A DNA stretch of 64,000 nucleotides, from contig JAIUNJ010000003.1 in the NCBI GenBank assembly GCA_020161855.1, positions 62,001 through 126,000 of the forward strand, read 5' to 3'. Position numbers and translations under genes: made by a program. The number at the start of each line of letters is the position of its first letter. Position 1 is the first letter of the stretch. The notes under the pieces are model-generated. The model was not told where the DNA came from and made no database searches. It was given only the letters and a program-made list of their open reading frames with translations. This document shows positions 1 to 7,245 of the stretch, piece by piece. This stretch comes from Pseudomonadota bacterium. Lineage in GTDB: Bacteria; Pseudomonadota; Alphaproteobacteria; Rhizobiales; Aestuariivirgaceae.

Positions 1-145
1 ACATCACCAGAAAGAAGGCCATCATGGCGGTGACGAAGTCGGCATAGGCGATCTTCCACGCGCCACCCTTGTGCGCAGCATTATCGTCGCCACCGCCACG
101 GCGGATGATCAGCAGTTCCTGCTTCGGCTGCGCATCGTCGGTCAC
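1..145 (-). CDS. motB: Flagellar stator protein MotB, 5' part only (gene runs off the left edge)
   Basis: Only the first 48 codons are in the window. MotB is the peptidoglycan-anchored stator subunit that conducts protons with MotA. The visible part ends in the family's membrane entry, KIAYADFVTAMMAFFLVM at about residues 31-48, and Asp36 corresponds to the essential proton-binding aspartate. I chose the GTG start at 143-145 because it overlaps the TGA stop of the upstream FliH-like gene (GTGA), which suggests translational coupling. The N-terminus is polar and hydrophilic, as expected for a cytoplasmic tail. The peptidoglycan-binding domain would lie outside the window. Identification is firm; the exact start is inferred. 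Confidence 0.85.
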   Translation of the reverse strand, partial: MTDDAQPKQELLIIRRGGGDDNAAHKGGAWKIAYADFVTAMMAFFLVM

Positions 146-711
146 GTCGTCAGCATCCTCTCCAGGTTCTGAATCGCCGGCTTGGTCTGTGTCTCGATCC
201 GGGTGTCAGCAACCTGCAGGACCAGTTCGTCCTCGTCGACCGGTTCGGTCGAGAGAACAAGTCCACGCCGAGACAGCTCCGACACAAACATGGGGTGCAT
301 GGCTTCCGGCACACGGACCACTGTGTCGTGCGGCAAGATATTGGAGAACTTGCTCTCCAGCATTCCGCAGACTTCCTCAACGGCCTTTGCCCTGAGCGAT
401 TCCTTGACGATTGGCCCAACAATCTCTGCCATGGCGCGCATCAGGCGGAGCTTGATTTCACGCACCTGCGCTTCAACGCTTGAGGTCACAAGAGCGCTTT
501 GATCCTGCACCCAGGCCCCTAGAACGTCTCTTTGTCTGGTCGCACACTCGAGAACGCCATAGAGCGGCATGCCTTCGAGCAATTTCTGAGAAATGCCATC
601 AAGTTCATCGCCATGCGCTTCGGCCTCCGCAAGCCGATCGGCTTCCTCCTGCTGCGCAAATCCCAGGTCACGGCTCAAGCGATCCCTTGACCATGCCAGA
701 AAGCTCTTCAT
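142..711 (-). CDS. Putative FliH-like flagellar export-apparatus protein
   Basis: A 189-residue soluble protein lying between fliF and motB. It is rich in charged helical segments, with an Arg/Glu/Ala-rich stretch at about residues 20-110 that could form a stalk, and it has no signal peptide or membrane segment. Size, composition and position suit FliH, the stator and inhibitor of the export ATPase FliI; no other FliH candidate is seen in this window. I set the start at the ATG at 709-711, which overlaps the fliF stop (ATGA), rather than ten codons further upstream. I do not recognise a decisive motif, so the function is inferred from location and general form; it could instead be a lineage-specific flagellar protein. 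Confidence 0.5.
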   Translation of the reverse strand: MKSFLAWSRDRLSRDLGFAQQEEADRLAEAEAHGDELDGISQKLLEGMPLYGVLECATRQRDVLGAWVQDQSALVTSSVEAQVREIKLRLMRAMAEIVGPIVKESLRAKAVEEVCGMLESKFSNILPHDTVVRVPEAMHPMFVSELSRRGLVLSTEPVDEDELVLQVADTRIETQTKPAIQNLERMLTT

Positions 712-2330
712 GCCGCTTCCTTGGCCGGCTTGTCGAGCCACTGCTTGAGAACCTGGGCGGCGCGGTCAACATCGATGCCCACCATCTTGTTCAACTTGTC
801 GACGGATTCGGGTTGTTGAGTGCTGTCGCCAGCACCAAAGTCGCCCATTGCCATCGGGAGCGCCATTGAGCCGCCAAGATCAGGCAGCGCAGTCCCCATG
901 CCCCCCATATCGCCCATCCCGGGCGAGGCGGCTGGTGCTTCGAGAAGCATTTTCATTGCAGGGCGCAAGCCAAGCATGATGACAACGACCAAGGCCACGA
1001 TCAGGCCAATCACGTTGATGATCGTTCCCAGGTTGCCTTGCAGCGTCTCCATGATGGACGGCCCAGCGGCGGGCTCCATGACGGTTTCATCCGTCACGAA
1101 GTCAATCAGAGACACGGTCACGGTATCATTACGGTTTGCATCAAAGCCGGAAGCGGACTTGACCAGTTGTTCGATCTGAGCCACGCGCTCCTTGATTTTT
1201 GCCTCATCCGGCGCGCTGCCATCTGCAGGCAAGAAGATCTTGCGATTGATGACGACAGCAACAGACATCTTCTGGACTCTGAAGCCCTGAGACACCGTTG
1301 CCGTCTGCCGGCTGTCAACCTCATAGTTGATCAGCTCTTCCTTGCTTTCTCGCTTCTTGGAGGAAGAATCATCCGGCGCGGGCGCGGTCACCTCCCGCGG
1401 AACATTCTGGTCTGCCGAAACCGGCCGCGCCGAGGTGCTGTCACTGGTCTGGTCAGACGACTTGACGAGACGTGTCGAGCGCTCGACCTTTGACTCCGGA
1501 TCGTAGTTTGTCTCCGTCGTCTGCCGCTTGTCGAGATCAAGCTGGGAAGCAACGCTTACACGCAGATTCGTCAGGCCCGTTACGGGGCCAAGGGTCCGCT
1601 CGATGCGCTCTTGCGCCTCAGTTGAAATGCGGGCTTCGAGCTCAATCATCCTGTTTGGCTCTTCGCCTTCGGTCTCACCGGCGGTCGACAAAAGCCGTCC
1701 GTCGGTCGTCATCACCGTGACCTGCTCAGCCTTGAGACCTGGGATCGCCGCCGCCACGATCTGACGGATGGAGGCCGCAGTGGCTTGCGATGGCGCCCCG
1801 TCAGCACGAATCACTACAGAAGCGGATGGCTGCTCTTCTCTGTTGCGAAAGGCGCCATCGGACTTGAGCGCAAGATGGACGCGTGCAGCCTTGATGCCTT
1901 CGAGTTGCTGGATGGTGCGCACAAGTTCGCCTTCCAACGCGCGCACACGCGTCACCTGCTGCATGAAGGACGTGAGTCCCAGGGAACCCATCTGGTCGAA
2001 GAGCTCGTAGCCGGACTTGTCGCTCTTCGGGAGGCCCTTCTGGGCAAGGATCATACGGGCCTGTGAAGACTTGCCATAGTCGACGAGCACGGCGTTGCCC
2101 GCCTCATTGACGTCAAAGGCAATCCCCACCTCCGACAGCACGGAGCCGATCCGGTTCACATCGTCGGCGTCGAGGCCGGAATAGAGCGTTTCCCGAGACG
2201 GCTTGTTGAGGAGCAGGATACTCGTCGAAAGCATCGCGACGAAGATCACGGCCAGAGCACCAAGGAGAAGCACGCGCTTCTGGCCCAACCCACCGACAGA
2301 CGAAAGAAACTGCGACACAAAGCTCTTCAC
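708..2330 (-). CDS. fliF: Flagellar MS-ring protein FliF
   Basis: A 540-residue protein, the normal family length. FliF forms the MS ring in the inner membrane, around the export gate and above the C-ring. An N-terminal membrane helix (about residues 19-42) is followed by the YscJ/FliF ring-building domains. Then comes a polar low-complexity stretch rich in Ser, Thr, Pro and Asp (about 290-330), a second membrane helix (about 437-458), and a C-terminal tail (about 500-540) with the NKMVGIDVDRAAQVLKQWL segment that normally binds FliG. It starts a minus-strand unit with the FliH-like gene and motB (4-bp overlaps). A short gap of 75 bp separates it from the preceding flagellin gene. Confidence 0.97.
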   Translation of the reverse strand: MKSFVSQFLSSVGGLGQKRVLLLGALAVIFVAMLSTSILLLNKPSRETLYSGLDADDVNRIGSVLSEVGIAFDVNEAGNAVLVDYGKSSQARMILAQKGLPKSDKSGYELFDQMGSLGLTSFMQQVTRVRALEGELVRTIQQLEGIKAARVHLALKSDGAFRNREEQPSASVVIRADGAPSQATAASIRQIVAAAIPGLKAEQVTVMTTDGRLLSTAGETEGEEPNRMIELEARISTEAQERIERTLGPVTGLTNLRVSVASQLDLDKRQTTETNYDPESKVERSTRLVKSSDQTSDSTSARPVSADQNVPREVTAPAPDDSSSKKRESKEELINYEVDSRQTATVSQGFRVQKMSVAVVINRKIFLPADGSAPDEAKIKERVAQIEQLVKSASGFDANRNDTVTVSLIDFVTDETVMEPAAGPSIMETLQGNLGTIINVIGLIVALVVVIMLGLRPAMKMLLEAPAASPGMGDMGGMGTALPDLGGSMALPMAMGDFGAGDSTQQPESVDKLNKMVGIDVDRAAQVLKQWLDKPAKEAA

Positions 2331-2380
2331 AACGTACTCGCTGCCAGCTTGTTACTAAACCCACAGATAGTCAGGAGGCG

Positions 2381-2401
2381 CGGCCTTAGGCCGTCAGGCC
2401 G
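2381..2401 (-). terminator. Short GC-rich hairpin after the first flagellin gene
   Basis: Inverted arms CGGCCT and AGGCCG flank a 9-nt loop, directly downstream of the flagellin stop at 2406. No clear U-tract follows on the minus strand, so it may only weakly terminate or stabilise the flagellin mRNA end before fliF. Confidence 0.35.
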
Positions 2402-2405
2402 GCGA

Positions 2406-3332
2406 CTAGTTGCGGAAGAGAGAGAGAATCGTCTGGCTGTTCTGGTTGGCAATGCTCAGGGACTGCACACCAAGCTGCTGCTGCACCTGCAAGGCCTGCA
2501 GCCGGGTGGATTCCTGGGTCATGTCCGCGTCAACCAGTGCGCCAACACCACGTTCAACAGCTTCCATCAGCGACTTCACGAAGCTCGCCTGTGTATTGAG
2601 GCGATTCTTGAGGGCGCCGAGATTCGCCGCTGCCGTTGTCATGGCGCTAAGAGCGGTGTCGACCCACCGGATCATCTGTTCGAGATCGCTCGTATCGTCC
2701 GGATTGGACGTAAGAGTGGAGATATCCAGTGTAAATACGGAATAGGTGACGCCGCCGTTGCCGGTTGTGTCTTCCATGTCGAGGATGCCGGACTGGTCAT
2801 TGTCGTCGAAAAGCTTGCCGGCATCGCCATCAAAGGTGATGGTCTGGATGGTGACCCCACTTGGGCCGCGGGCGAAGGATGATACAATGGACTTGGTCGG
2901 ATTATAACTCGCCTGAGACGAGTCGACTGAAAGCCAGTTCTCACCTGAGAAGGATGCCGAGTCGGAAATTGAGCGGAGCTGGTTCTGGCGCTCCTGGATC
3001 TCGGCCTGGATCTTGAGCTTGTCCACGCCAGACTGGCGTGCTGCAACCAGCTTATCTTTGATTTCTTTGGTCGCCTCGATGGCGCTGTTCATCGCCGTGT
3101 AGGTGACGTCCACTGTGGCCGCGCCAAGGCCCAAGGCGTCCTGAACGGTCGAAAGCGAGGAATTGTCCGACCGCATCGTTGTGGCGATCGACCAGTAGGC
3201 GGCGTTGTCGGAGGCAGAAGCGACGCGCAAACCGGTGGCGATACGCTGCTGGGTGGCCTCAAGACGCGCATTTGTCGTATTGAGACTCTGCAGCGCAGTC
3301 ATTGCGGCCCGGTTGGTATTGATGCTCGTCAT
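2406..3332 (-). CDS. Flagellin (first of two tandem copies)
   Basis: A 308-residue flagellin, the filament subunit exported through the flagellar channel. The conserved N-terminal coiled-coil region (about 1-140, including RIATGLRVASASDNAAYWSI) and C-terminal region (about 215-308, ending ILSLFRN) are intact. The surface-exposed middle is short, as in rhizobial flagellins. Within it, at about residues 175-187, is an acidic DNDQSGILDMED loop that fits the spacing of an EF-hand calcium loop. A GGGGA ribosome site lies 8-12 bases before the ATG. It is clearly paralogous to the flagellin at 3562-4485 and has its own upstream regulatory region. Confidence 0.97.
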   Translation of the reverse strand: MTSINTNRAAMTALQSLNTTNARLEATQQRIATGLRVASASDNAAYWSIATTMRSDNSSLSTVQDALGLGAATVDVTYTAMNSAIEATKEIKDKLVAARQSGVDKLKIQAEIQERQNQLRSISDSASFSGENWLSVDSSQASYNPTKSIVSSFARGPSGVTIQTITFDGDAGKLFDDNDQSGILDMEDTTGNGGVTYSVFTLDISTLTSNPDDTSDLEQMIRWVDTALSAMTTAAANLGALKNRLNTQASFVKSLMEAVERGVGALVDADMTQESTRLQALQVQQQLGVQSLSIANQNSQTILSLFRN

Positions 3333-3370
3333 TTGGATGTCCCCAAGACAAATGAATCTCAGTCAAGGAC

Positions 3371-3390
3371 ATGCCGGATCGAAACCGGAA
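3371..3390 (-). promoter_or_regulatory. Candidate 5' UTR hairpin of the first flagellin gene
   Basis: On the minus strand, CCGG arms at 3385-3388 and 3374-3377 enclose a 7-nt loop, followed by CATGTCC. The same arrangement occurs at nearly the same distance before the second flagellin gene. It may be an mRNA element for post-transcriptional control; FlbT is known to act on flagellin 5' UTRs in alphaproteobacteria. Confidence 0.45.
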
Positions 3391-3454
3391 TGACGAAATG
3401 GCCTCATGCCGGATGGAGTTCTCCACCATCGTCATGAGACCTGCATATTCCAAA

Positions 3455-3474
3455 CGCGGTTAATGCGCGGTTAA
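3455..3474 (-). promoter_or_regulatory. Direct repeat CGCGGTTAA-TG-CGCGGTTAA upstream of the first flagellin
   Basis: Two perfect 9-bp copies with an 11-bp period lie 123-142 bp before the flagellin start. The spacing of one helical turn is typical of OmpR-family binding sites, and the FtcR gene at 18105 encodes such a protein. A related repeat lies at the same distance before the second flagellin gene (4612-4630). Confidence 0.5.
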
Positions 3475-3496
3475 CGTGTTGTTTTGTGCAGAAACA

Positions 3497-3549
3497 CCGG
3501 CTGCCAGGCCTGCTCTGGGGAGAGAGGCGTCGTCTGGCCTGGCAGCCGG
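3497..3549 (-). terminator. Perfect 14-bp inverted repeat after the second flagellin gene
   Basis: Arms at 3497-3510 and 3536-3549 (CCGGCTGCCAGGCC and its exact complement) enclose a 25-nt loop, starting 12 bp past the flagellin stop. On the minus strand the hairpin is followed by TGTTTC, a weak U-rich tail. It most likely ends or protects the abundant flagellin mRNA before the next flagellin promoter. Confidence 0.7.
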
Positions 3550-3561
3550 CTTAGCCGCCGA

Positions 3562-4485
3562 TTAGCGGAACAGCGACAGGATCGTCTGCGAGCTCTGGTT
3601 GGCGATGCTGAGCGCCTGCACGCCAAGCTGCTGCTGGACCTGCAGCGCCTGGAGGCGGGTGGACTCTTCAGTCATGTCAGCGTCAACGAGAGCGCCGATG
3701 CCACTGTCAATGGCGTCGGTCAGGGCCTGCACGAAGTCTTTCTGCGTGTTGATGCGCTGCTTGGCCGAGCCGAGATTGGCGGCGGCATCGGTCATGCTGC
3801 TGATCGAGTCGTCGACCCAGGAAATCATCTGCTCAAGGTCAGCGATATCGTCGTCGCCGTTGCCAAGGGCAGAGATGTCAAGGGTGAACACTGAGTAAGC
3901 AACGCCACCATTTGTGGTCGTATCTTCGGCGTCGAGAATGCCGGACTGGTCATTGTCGTCGAAGAGCTTCACGTTGCCGACGTTGATCGAAATCGTGCCG
4001 ATGCTGACCGCGCCACCGGAGCGGGTAAAGGAGGCAACAATCGTCTGGGTCGCATTGTAGTCAGAAGCGCTCGAGTCGACAGCAAGCCAGTTCTGGCCAG
4101 AGAAGGAGCTCGAGTCGGCGGCGCTGCGCAGGGAGTTCTGAAGCTCGGTGATTTCCGTCTGAACCTTCGCACGATCAACACCCGGCTGACGGGCGGCGAC
4201 CAGCTTGTTCTTGATTTCCTTGGCGGTTTCGATGGCAGCGTTGACGCCGGTATAGGCCACATCAACCGTGGCAGCGCCAAGGCCGAGAGCATCCTTCACC
4301 GTGGAAAGTGCCGACTTGTCCGAACGCATCGTGGTCGCGATCGACCAGTAGGCCGCGTTGTCGGAAGCTGTGGCAACGCGCAGGCCCGTCGAGATGCGCG
4401 ACTGGGTCTTTTCCAGGTTGTTGTTGGTGAGCGTAAGGCTCCGCAATGCGGTCATTGCAGCGCTGTTCGTAATGATGCTAGCCAT
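3562..4485 (-). CDS. Flagellin (second of two tandem copies)
   Basis: A 307-residue filament subunit, very similar to the copy at 2406-3332 in both conserved ends (RISTGLRVATASDNAAYWSI near residue 30; ILSLFR at the end) and more divergent in the middle. The short variable region keeps the DNDQSGILDAED acidic loop. A strong AGGAG ribosome site precedes the ATG at 4483-4485. It lies downstream of fliP but is separated by 193 bp of its own promoter and leader region, so it is probably transcribed independently as a late gene. A strong hairpin follows the stop. Confidence 0.97.
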   Translation of the reverse strand: MASIITNSAAMTALRSLTLTNNNLEKTQSRISTGLRVATASDNAAYWSIATTMRSDKSALSTVKDALGLGAATVDVAYTGVNAAIETAKEIKNKLVAARQPGVDRAKVQTEITELQNSLRSAADSSSFSGQNWLAVDSSASDYNATQTIVASFTRSGGAVSIGTISINVGNVKLFDDNDQSGILDAEDTTTNGGVAYSVFTLDISALGNGDDDIADLEQMISWVDDSISSMTDAAANLGSAKQRINTQKDFVQALTDAIDSGIGALVDADMTEESTRLQALQVQQQLGVQALSIANQSSQTILSLFR

Positions 4486-4526
4486 GGCTAAGCTCCTGTA
4501 ATTGCATTATTTTTTTAAGGAGAACA

Positions 4527-4543
4527 TGCCGGGCAAAGCCGGA
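4527..4543 (-). promoter_or_regulatory. Candidate 5' UTR hairpin of the second flagellin gene
   Basis: Minus-strand CCGG arms at 4539-4542 and 4529-4532, followed by CATGTTCTCC, mirror the element before the first flagellin (start distance 44 versus 42 bp). Conservation of position and of the TCCGG-loop-CCGGCATGT pattern in two otherwise diverged leaders argues for a function. Confidence 0.45.
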
Positions 4544-4611
4544 GAAGTGGACCGTCACGCATGACGTAGCGCAATCCATCCCGCGCCCCACGAGAAGCAA
4601 TCTAGCGGCAA

Positions 4612-4630
4612 CGGCTTAATGCGGTCCTAA
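4612..4630 (-). promoter_or_regulatory. TTAA-type direct repeat upstream of the second flagellin
   Basis: The plus-strand string CGGCTTAATGCGGTCCTAA is a degenerate version of the perfect repeat before the first flagellin and lies 127-145 bp before the start. Shared core: TTAATGCG with a second TAA half-site about 10-11 bp away. Candidate FtcR site; binding is inferred. Confidence 0.42.
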
Positions 4631-4678
4631 CAGCTTCCGGAAAGCGGGATGAGGTCAACAGTGCGTTAAGGCGCGATT

Positions 4679-5452
4679 CTAGTGGAAGGATCTGACGAGG
4701 CTGCCGATCAGAAGCGTCCACCCATCGACAAGCACGAAGAACAGCACCTTGAACGGCAAGGACACGACGGTGGGCGGCAACATCATCATACCCATCGACA
4801 TGGTCACGGTCGCAACCACCAGATCAATGATCAGAAACGGCAGAGCAATGAGAAAGCCGATTTCAAAGCCCCGGCGCAGTTCCGAAACCATGAAGGCCGG
4901 GACAAGTATGCGCAGATCGCGCTCCGAAGCCTCTGTTCCAAATGACGATTCGGCCGCCATGTTCTGAAAGAACACCAGTTCCTTCTCCTGGACGTTCTTC
5001 AGCATGAATTCACGGAATGGATCCGTCATCTTGTCATACGCTTCGGCCTCGCTGATGCGCTTCTCCATCAGGGGCTGAAGGCCCTCGCGCCACGCCTGGT
5101 CGAATGTCGGCGCCATGATGAACATGGTCAGGAACATGGCCAGGGAAATCATCACGAGGTTTGCCGGTGTGGTCTGGAGGCCGATGCTCGTGCGCAGGAA
5201 GGAAAAGGCAATCACGATGCGCGTGAAGCTCGTCACCATGACGGCAATGCCCGGCGCAATGGACAACAGCGTAATGAGGACCAGCGACTGGATGATGGTG
5301 TCGGAGGTCGACCCCGTCAGCGTATCAAGAAGCTGCAGTGCCGGTTGCTGCGGCCCGGGCGCTGGGGCCTGGGTTGTCGCCTGCGCGAAGGCGAGACCTG
5401 CCATGAAGGGCAGCGCCAACAGAAAGCCGAATTGCCGGTAGAACCGTATCAT
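4679..5452 (-). CDS. fliP: Flagellar export gate protein FliP
   Basis: FliP (257 residues, usual length) is a core membrane component of the flagellar type III export gate. It has a cleavable signal peptide (about 1-23, ending AFA), an Ala/Pro-rich linker, two membrane helices at about 60-105, a large periplasmic loop, and two helices at about 190-255. The RRGFEIGFLIALPFLIIDLVV and MMMLPPTVVSLPFKVLFFVL signatures are typical of FliP. The start overlaps the fliL stop by 4 bp (ATGA). It is the last gene of the long motA-to-fliP unit before the flagellin promoter. fliQ and fliR are not in the window. Confidence 0.97.
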   Translation of the reverse strand: MIRFYRQFGFLLALPFMAGLAFAQATTQAPAPGPQQPALQLLDTLTGSTSDTIIQSLVLITLLSIAPGIAVMVTSFTRIVIAFSFLRTSIGLQTTPANLVMISLAMFLTMFIMAPTFDQAWREGLQPLMEKRISEAEAYDKMTDPFREFMLKNVQEKELVFFQNMAAESSFGTEASERDLRILVPAFMVSELRRGFEIGFLIALPFLIIDLVVATVTMSMGMMMLPPTVVSLPFKVLFFVLVDGWTLLIGSLVRSFH

Positions 5453-6027
5453 TCAACGATCAATCCGGTAATCAGGACTTCGCGAACCTGTCCGCCATTG
5501 AGTGAACGGACGATATTGTTGATGTCTTCGCTGACAAAATGGATGCCGTCGGTGCCCTGAAGATCACTCAGCTTCAATGTGCGGAGATAGTTCACGATCT
5601 GCTCCGACACCGTGGGGGCAAGGACATCCGGCTTCTTCTCGCCGGATTTCCTGTAAGTGATCTCCCCTTCGAGGCGGACCCATACGGACTGTGGATCAGC
5701 GATGTTGGTCACGACCGGAGGAAGGAAAGTCACGCCAATATCCGACGGGTCGATTGGCTCGTCCTCTTCGGTGGCGGCCTGGTCCTGGCTGGCCTCACCC
5801 TCTTTTTCAGGTTTGGGCGCCGGACCATGAGCCCCTTCGCCGGCCTTCGCAGCCTCAGCTGCCCCGCCGGCAGGTGCTTTTGCAGCATCCTCGGGGACCG
5901 AACTGCCCTGCAGAAAGTTCCCGACGCCATACCCGGCGCCAACTCCAACCAGAACGACGATAAGCGCCGGCATGAGGAGCCCCATGAGCCCTCCACCTTT
6001 GCCAGCCGAATCCTTGTTGGAAGCCAT
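5449..6027 (-). CDS. fliL: Flagellar basal-body protein FliL
   Basis: FliL (192 residues) is a single-pass inner-membrane protein that associates with the stator and supports torque. A membrane helix lies at about residues 14-34 (LLMPALIVVLVGVGAGYGVG), followed by a linker rich in Ala, Glu, Pro and Lys (about 40-95) and a periplasmic domain (about 97-192) with the FliL-type PPVVTNIADP and VREVLITGLIVE segments. It lies between flgH (7-bp gap) and fliP (4-bp overlap), as in rhizobial clusters. Confidence 0.95.
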   Translation of the reverse strand: MASNKDSAGKGGGLMGLLMPALIVVLVGVGAGYGVGNFLQGSSVPEDAAKAPAGGAAEAAKAGEGAHGPAPKPEKEGEASQDQAATEEDEPIDPSDIGVTFLPPVVTNIADPQSVWVRLEGEITYRKSGEKKPDVLAPTVSEQIVNYLRTLKLSDLQGTDGIHFVSEDINNIVRSLNGGQVREVLITGLIVE

Positions 6028-6034
6028 GCCCCTA

Positions 6035-6742
6035 CTAGAAGGGGTTAACCTTGTCCCAAAGTTGCAGGCCCCAGCCCGGGCGCTTCACGTCGCTGACCTT
6101 GCCCTCGCCGCCATACTGGATGCGCGCCTCGGCAATCTTGCTGAACTCGACGCTGTTGTCTGGCTCGACATCGGTCGGGCGCACAAGGCCCGAGACCTTT
6201 ACATCGCGGCGCTCAAGGTCAACCATCGTTTCCTGCGAGCCTTCGATGTAAAGCATGCCATTGGGATACACCTGACGCACGACGGCAGCGAGGGAGACGC
6301 TCAGCTTTTCTGAACGGCTGACTGTGCCCTGCCCGCTGGCCGAAGAGCTCGTATTCGCGCTGGCTTCCCCGGCACCCTGGCCGATGATCGAGAACAATCC
6401 CACATCAAAGCCGGTTGAAGCCTTTGCATCACCTTTGCGTGTGCGGGCCGAAGAGCTGTTGAAGCTTGCCCTGTCGTCCAGTTCGATTTTCACCGTGATG
6501 AGATCGCCGCGGCGGAGGCCGCGCTGGTCCCGGAAATAGTCCGCCGGCCCGCCGATCCAGTTGTCGCGCGAGCGGTCTTCGGGCGTGAAGGTTTCATCCA
6601 TCACGGAGGATGTACTGGCGGTCGTCATCCCGGAACCGACAGGAGAAAGCTCAGGATCGGAAAGGAAAGTCTGACGGCTGGTCGAGCAACCTGCCAGCAA
6701 CAGCGCACAGGCAGCAACGCCCAGAAGCTTATACACACTCAC
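6035..6742 (-). CDS. flgH: Flagellar L-ring lipoprotein FlgH
   Basis: FlgH (235 residues) forms the outer-membrane L ring around the rod. It begins with a lipoprotein signal peptide with the lipobox LLAGC (acylated Cys19). The FlgH core follows (DYFRDQRGLRRGDLITVKI at about 68-86, then a Ser-rich stretch and LYIEGSQE at about 160). The C-terminus YGGEGKVSDVKRPGWGLQLWDKVNPF is characteristic. The start overlaps the motE stop by 4 bp. Confidence 0.96.
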   Translation of the reverse strand: MSVYKLLGVAACALLLAGCSTSRQTFLSDPELSPVGSGMTTASTSSVMDETFTPEDRSRDNWIGGPADYFRDQRGLRRGDLITVKIELDDRASFNSSSARTRKGDAKASTGFDVGLFSIIGQGAGEASANTSSSASGQGTVSRSEKLSVSLAAVVRQVYPNGMLYIEGSQETMVDLERRDVKVSGLVRPTDVEPDNSVEFSKIAEARIQYGGEGKVSDVKRPGWGLQLWDKVNPF

Positions 6743-7245
6743 GATTTGACATCTCCCTTGTCCTGGCCACGCAATGACATCAGCGCGACCAGCCTCGCCG
6801 CTTTGGCGGGCTCCATGATCGACAGGATTTCACCCGACTTCTTCGGCGCAAGGCGAATGAGGAGCTCGGCCGCCGTATTCGGATCGAGCTTCGCCATCTG
6901 CTGGGCGGCAGCCTCGGATTCCACCGTGGAATAAATCTTGAGAAGAGATTCGCTGACCTTGGCCCGCGCTGCATCACGCTCGGCAATCAGCGTTTGCAAT
7001 GTCTGTGTCTTCTCGGTCAGCTCCGCAAGCTTCTGTTCAATGTCAGCGCGGATTGTATCGAGTTGCTTCTTCTGGTTGGCCGCACGTACTTCGGCAGCGG
7101 CGTCAACGAAGCTGCTGCAGAAATCATCATTGGGCTTTGGCGCTGCTGCGCCAACACCGGTACTTTCGGCAAATGCCATGCCTGGCGCCAGAGTGTTGGC
7201 AGCAACAAGTGCCGCGACGGCCATATGGCGCACAAAAGTTCTCAT
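6739..7245 (-). CDS. motE: MotE-like periplasmic motility chaperone
   Basis: A 168-residue secreted protein. A signal peptide (about 1-26, ending AFA) precedes a coiled coil of Lys, Glu, Ala and Leu heptads (about 55-105) and a C-terminal MgtE-N-like helical repeat (about 115-160, AAQQMAKLDPNTAAELLIRL and KKSGEILSIMEPAKAARL). This layout and the location between flgI and flgH match rhizobial MotE. MotE is known in Sinorhizobium as the periplasmic chaperone of the motility protein MotC. motC itself is not in the window. It overlaps flgI and flgH by 4 bp on either side. Confidence 0.85.
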   Translation of the reverse strand: MRTFVRHMAVAALVAANTLAPGMAFAESTGVGAAAPKPNDDFCSSFVDAAAEVRAANQKKQLDTIRADIEQKLAELTEKTQTLQTLIAERDAARAKVSESLLKIYSTVESEAAAQQMAKLDPNTAAELLIRLAPKKSGEILSIMEPAKAARLVALMSLRGQDKGDVKS

